DNA from: Mycobacteroides sp. CBMA 271
Lineage (GTDB): Bacteria; Actinomycetota; Actinomycetes; Mycobacteriales; Mycobacteriaceae
Direction: 5' to 3'
Assembly (NCBI RefSeq): GCF_009729205.1
Contig: NZ_VTHB01000001.1
Span: 868,001-932,000 of the forward strand
Length of the DNA stretch: 64,000 nucleotides
Below, one piece after another: positions 61,711-64,000 of this stretch. The position numbers were made by a program, and so were the translations under genes. The first letter of the stretch is position 1; every line of letters begins with the position of its first letter. Under the pieces are notes generated by a model, which saw nothing but the letters and a program-made list of their open reading frames with translations, did no database searches and was not told where the DNA came from.

Positions 61711-62301
61711 TTACGTGGCGTCTTGGAAGACCCCAGCCTGGGTGTATCGCAAGTTCTTCTTGGCGCGCGCACTCTCGACGAAGACGCGTATGACGGGCTC
61801 TGCATCGTTGGCCCAGGTCTTGGAATACGACAGGCTCACGATCTTGCCCTCCTCGACGCCCGAATCCTTTACCGCCGAACCCAATACCGCGGCAAGCACC
61901 GCCGGATCGACCGTGTCGCTCACGAACGCGCTCTGCTCGATTACGCCCGGCTCGTTACTGCTGACGTCCACCGGAGCGGTCTGCACCTGCGCGCCGTTGT
62001 AGCGGTACTCGTCGACGTTCTCACGTTTCTTCGGGTCAATAGCCTTGACCGCAATGGAGTAGCCCGAGACGAGAACGCTCACATAGTCGGCCGGGTTGGC
62101 GCCGACCTTCTCGTTGACCGCGGTGAACGCCTTACCGATGGTCTCAGCGTTCCACTTGCTGATGTCGTTCTGCGTCCCCGACTGCCCAGCAACCTGCGAC
62201 GCAGCGGAGTCCAGTGCCTCCGTTGCCTTCCGGCGAACATCGGAACATCCCACGAGAACCAAACTCAACGCCGCACCCAGCGCGACCACACGCGTAAACA
62301 C
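61711..62301 (-). CDS. Lipoprotein, function unknown
   Basis: 196 aa. Signal with lipobox LVGC (Cys about 19), a helical N-terminal part, then a domain ending in SYSKTWANDAEPVIRVFVESARAKKNLRYTQ. No family recognised. Downstream of the ATPase gene by 44 bases on the same strand, so may be co-transcribed with it; a copper link is only positional. Confidence 0.72.
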   Translation of the reverse strand: MFTRVVALGAALSLVLVGCSDVRRKATEALDSAASQVAGQSGTQNDISKWNAETIGKAFTAVNEKVGANPADYVSVLVSGYSIAVKAIDPKKRENVDEYRYNGAQVQTAPVDVSSNEPGVIEQSAFVSDTVDPAVLAAVLGSAVKDSGVEEGKIVSLSYSKTWANDAEPVIRVFVESARAKKNLRYTQAGVFQDAT

Positions 62302-62345
62302 CTACGGTTCCTCCCATTGATCCTTCACAGCATTCGGTAAGGAAC

Positions 62346-64000
62346 CTAGCGGAAGGTTCGCAGCCGCAAGCTGTTCAGTACCACGAAGACCGACGAGACG
62401 GCCATCGCCGCCCCCGCGATCATCGGGTTGAGCAAACCCAGCGCAGCGAGTGGAATGGCGGCGGTGTTGTAGGCGAACGCCCAGAACAGGTTGGCCTTGA
62501 TAGTGCCAAGTGTCTTGCGCGACAACCGCAGTGCCGTCGGCACGGTGGTGAGCTCGCCACGCACCAAGGTCAGGTCGCTGGCCTCGATCGCGGCATCGGT
62601 GCCGGTGCCCATGGCCATCCCGATATCGGCGGTGGCCAGCGCGGCGGAGTCGTTGACGCCGTCGCCCACCATGGCGACCTTCTTGCCCTCGGCCTGCAGA
62701 CGTCTGACGACATCGGCCTTCTCGGCGGGCTTGACTCCGGCAATCACATCACCGGCGGCAATGCCCACCTCCTCGGCCACGCGCGCGGCCACCTCGGCGT
62801 TATCACCCGTCAGCAGCACCGGGGTGATCCCCATCGCCTTCAGCTCGTCGATGGCCTGCCGACTCGACGGCTTGACCGTGTCGGCCACCTCGATCTCGCC
62901 GCGGCGCAATCCGCCCCAGCTGACCGCCGCGGTGGTGTTCTGGCCGGGGATGGCCTCGATCGAAATCTCGTGACCGTCAACAACACCCACGACGCCGATA
63001 CCCGGCTCGTTGCGGAAATTGGTGACGGGAGACAACGGCAGCTTGGACGTCTGTGCCGCCGCCACGATCGCCCTGGCGACCGGATGCTCGGAGGCCGATT
63101 CCACCGAGGCCGCGATGCGCAGGATCTCCTCGGCGTCGGAGACACCGGACCCGATGCTGCGCCGCACCGCGACGACACTCATGACCCCGGTGGTCACTGT
63201 GCCCGTCTTGTCCAGCACGACGGTGTCGATGTTCTTGACGTTCTCGAGCACCTCGGGGCCCTTGATCAGCACGCCGAGCTGCGCACCGCGCCCGGTGCCC
63301 ACCAGAATCGCTGTGGGGGTGGCCAATCCGAGCGCACACGGGCACGCGATGATCAGCACGGCCACCGCCGCGGTGAACGCCGATGCGAGCGGGAAGCCCA
63401 ACGCAACCCAGGCCACAAACGTTAGGGCCGCGATCCCCAGCACGACGGGCACGAACACCGACGAGACCCGATCGGCAAGCCGCTGCACCTGTGCCTTGCC
63501 GGTCTGCGCGTCCGACACCAGCTGCGCCATCCGTGACAGCTGGGTATCGGCGCCAACCTTGGTGGCGCGCACCACGATCCGTCCGTGGGTGTTGACGTAG
63601 CCGCCGACAACCGGATCGCCCGCGCCAACCTCTACCGGGACCGACTCACCCGTCATCGTCGACGTGTCCAACGCCGAGTGCCCGTCGCTCACCACACCGT
63701 CGGTGGCGATCCGCTCCCCTGGCCGCACGACGAATTCGTCACCTACGGCCAGTTGGTCGACGGGGATACGTGCCTCGTTCCCGCCGCGCAGCACCGCGAC
63801 ATCCTTGGCACCCAAGGACAGCAGCGCGCGCAACGCCGAACCCGCCGAACGCTTGGCGCGGGACTCCGCGAACCGGCCCGCCAGCAGGAAGACGGTCACC
63901 GCCGCGACGACCTCGAAGTAGACGTGCACGTCGCCGTGGGTGTGCCCCGCGCTGGCGAACAACACCCACAGCGACCAGAGGTACGCGGAGATGGTGCCCA
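62346..64000 (-). CDS. Copper-type P1B ATPase, 3' part (5' end outside window)
   Basis: Open to the window edge; at least 551 residues seen. Motifs in order: CPCALG (TM metal site), TGES, DKTGTVTTG phosphorylation site, SEHPVARAI, GDGVND hinge, and C-terminal TM helices ending NSLRLRTFR. CPC and HP place it in Cu+ (CopA/CtpA/CtpV) exporters. An N-terminal metal-binding domain, if present, is beyond 64000. The upstream promoter is not visible. Confidence 0.93.
   Translation of the reverse strand, partial: GTISAYLWSLWVLFASAGHTHGDVHVYFEVVAAVTVFLLAGRFAESRAKRSAGSALRALLSLGAKDVAVLRGGNEARIPVDQLAVGDEFVVRPGERIATDGVVSDGHSALDTSTMTGESVPVEVGAGDPVVGGYVNTHGRIVVRATKVGADTQLSRMAQLVSDAQTGKAQVQRLADRVSSVFVPVVLGIAALTFVAWVALGFPLASAFTAAVAVLIIACPCALGLATPTAILVGTGRGAQLGVLIKGPEVLENVKNIDTVVLDKTGTVTTGVMSVVAVRRSIGSGVSDAEEILRIAASVESASEHPVARAIVAAAQTSKLPLSPVTNFRNEPGIGVVGVVDGHEISIEAIPGQNTTAAVSWGGLRRGEIEVADTVKPSSRQAIDELKAMGITPVLLTGDNAEVAARVAEEVGIAAGDVIAGVKPAEKADVVRRLQAEGKKVAMVGDGVNDSAALATADIGMAMGTGTDAAIEASDLTLVRGELTTVPTALRLSRKTLGTIKANLFWAFAYNTAAIPLAALGLLNPMIAGAAMAVSSVFVVLNSLRLRTFR

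Noticed and set aside
1..64000. tRNA, rRNA, insertion sequence, CRISPR or prophage genes
   Set aside because: None was recognised on either strand by reading; the islands carry no integrase or transposase.

Overview
This window looks like the chromosome of a rapidly growing mycobacterium, most likely from the Mycobacterium (Mycobacteroides) abscessus-chelonae group. The support is high-GC coding DNA, GTG starts, a full yrbE-mce operon, many P450s, four DUF385 (deazaflavin/F420-type) proteins, a CYP136 orthologue, mycobacterial Apa and Mce-associated proteins, and two blocks whose gene order matches the M. tuberculosis Rv0524-Rv0548 region. The species call is inference; no rRNA or tRNA gene is present in the window.

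Layout. (1) 0.1-20.5 kb is an accessory lipid/sterol-type region: CYP136, an Mce-associated membrane protein, an Apa-like secreted protein, a ten-gene minus-strand unit (thiolase, then yrbEA, yrbEB, mceA-F), a small secreted protein, a second CYP136-like P450 coupled to an FprB-type ferredoxin/reductase, a TetR repressor, a small secreted protein and two tandem DUF2236 (MpaB/Lcp-type) oxygenases that carry a DnaJ-like Cys-rich tail. (2) 20.7-36 kb holds the menB...pitA...menE...mtnP...menA backbone (Rv0548c to Rv0534c order) with extra small enzymes, an exported lipoprotein superoxide dismutase and a membrane protein pair inserted between menB and the neighbouring SDR genes. (3) 36-49.6 kb is a second accessory island lying between menA and the Rv0531 homologue. 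It contains a ClpC-N-terminal-domain-only protein with its HTH regulator and a doubly operated promoter, two divergent P450s, a DUF385 protein, and a tight set of WS/DGAT-like acyltransferase, double-aminotransferase, SDR, Baeyer-Villiger monooxygenase, sulfotransferase and DUF1214 protein. (4) 49.6-57.8 kb is the conserved cytochrome c maturation and haem block (Rv0531, Rv0530A, Rv0530, ccsB, resB, ccdA, TlpA-like thioredoxin, phosphatase, hemL). (5) 57.8-64 kb has two DUF385 proteins, an M13 zinc metallopeptidase lipoprotein, a TauE/SafE transporter, a lipoprotein and the 3' part of a copper-type P1B ATPase that runs off the window.

How they may work together (inference). In region 1, KstR-like and TTGATAC-type sites lie upstream of the thiolase-mce unit, the first oxygenase and CYP136. 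This suggests a co-regulated hydrophobic-substrate import and oxidation module, with FprB supplying electrons to the adjacent P450. In region 3, the acyltransferase to DUF1214 genes overlap or nearly touch and look like a lipid-tailoring pathway. Two of its proteins have altered catalytic sites: Asn for the catalytic His in the acyltransferase, and a degenerate N-terminal copy in the aminotransferase. These make it the best candidate for undescribed chemistry here. The Clp-NTD/HTH pair is the best candidate for a small autoregulated stress or antibiotic-protection system.
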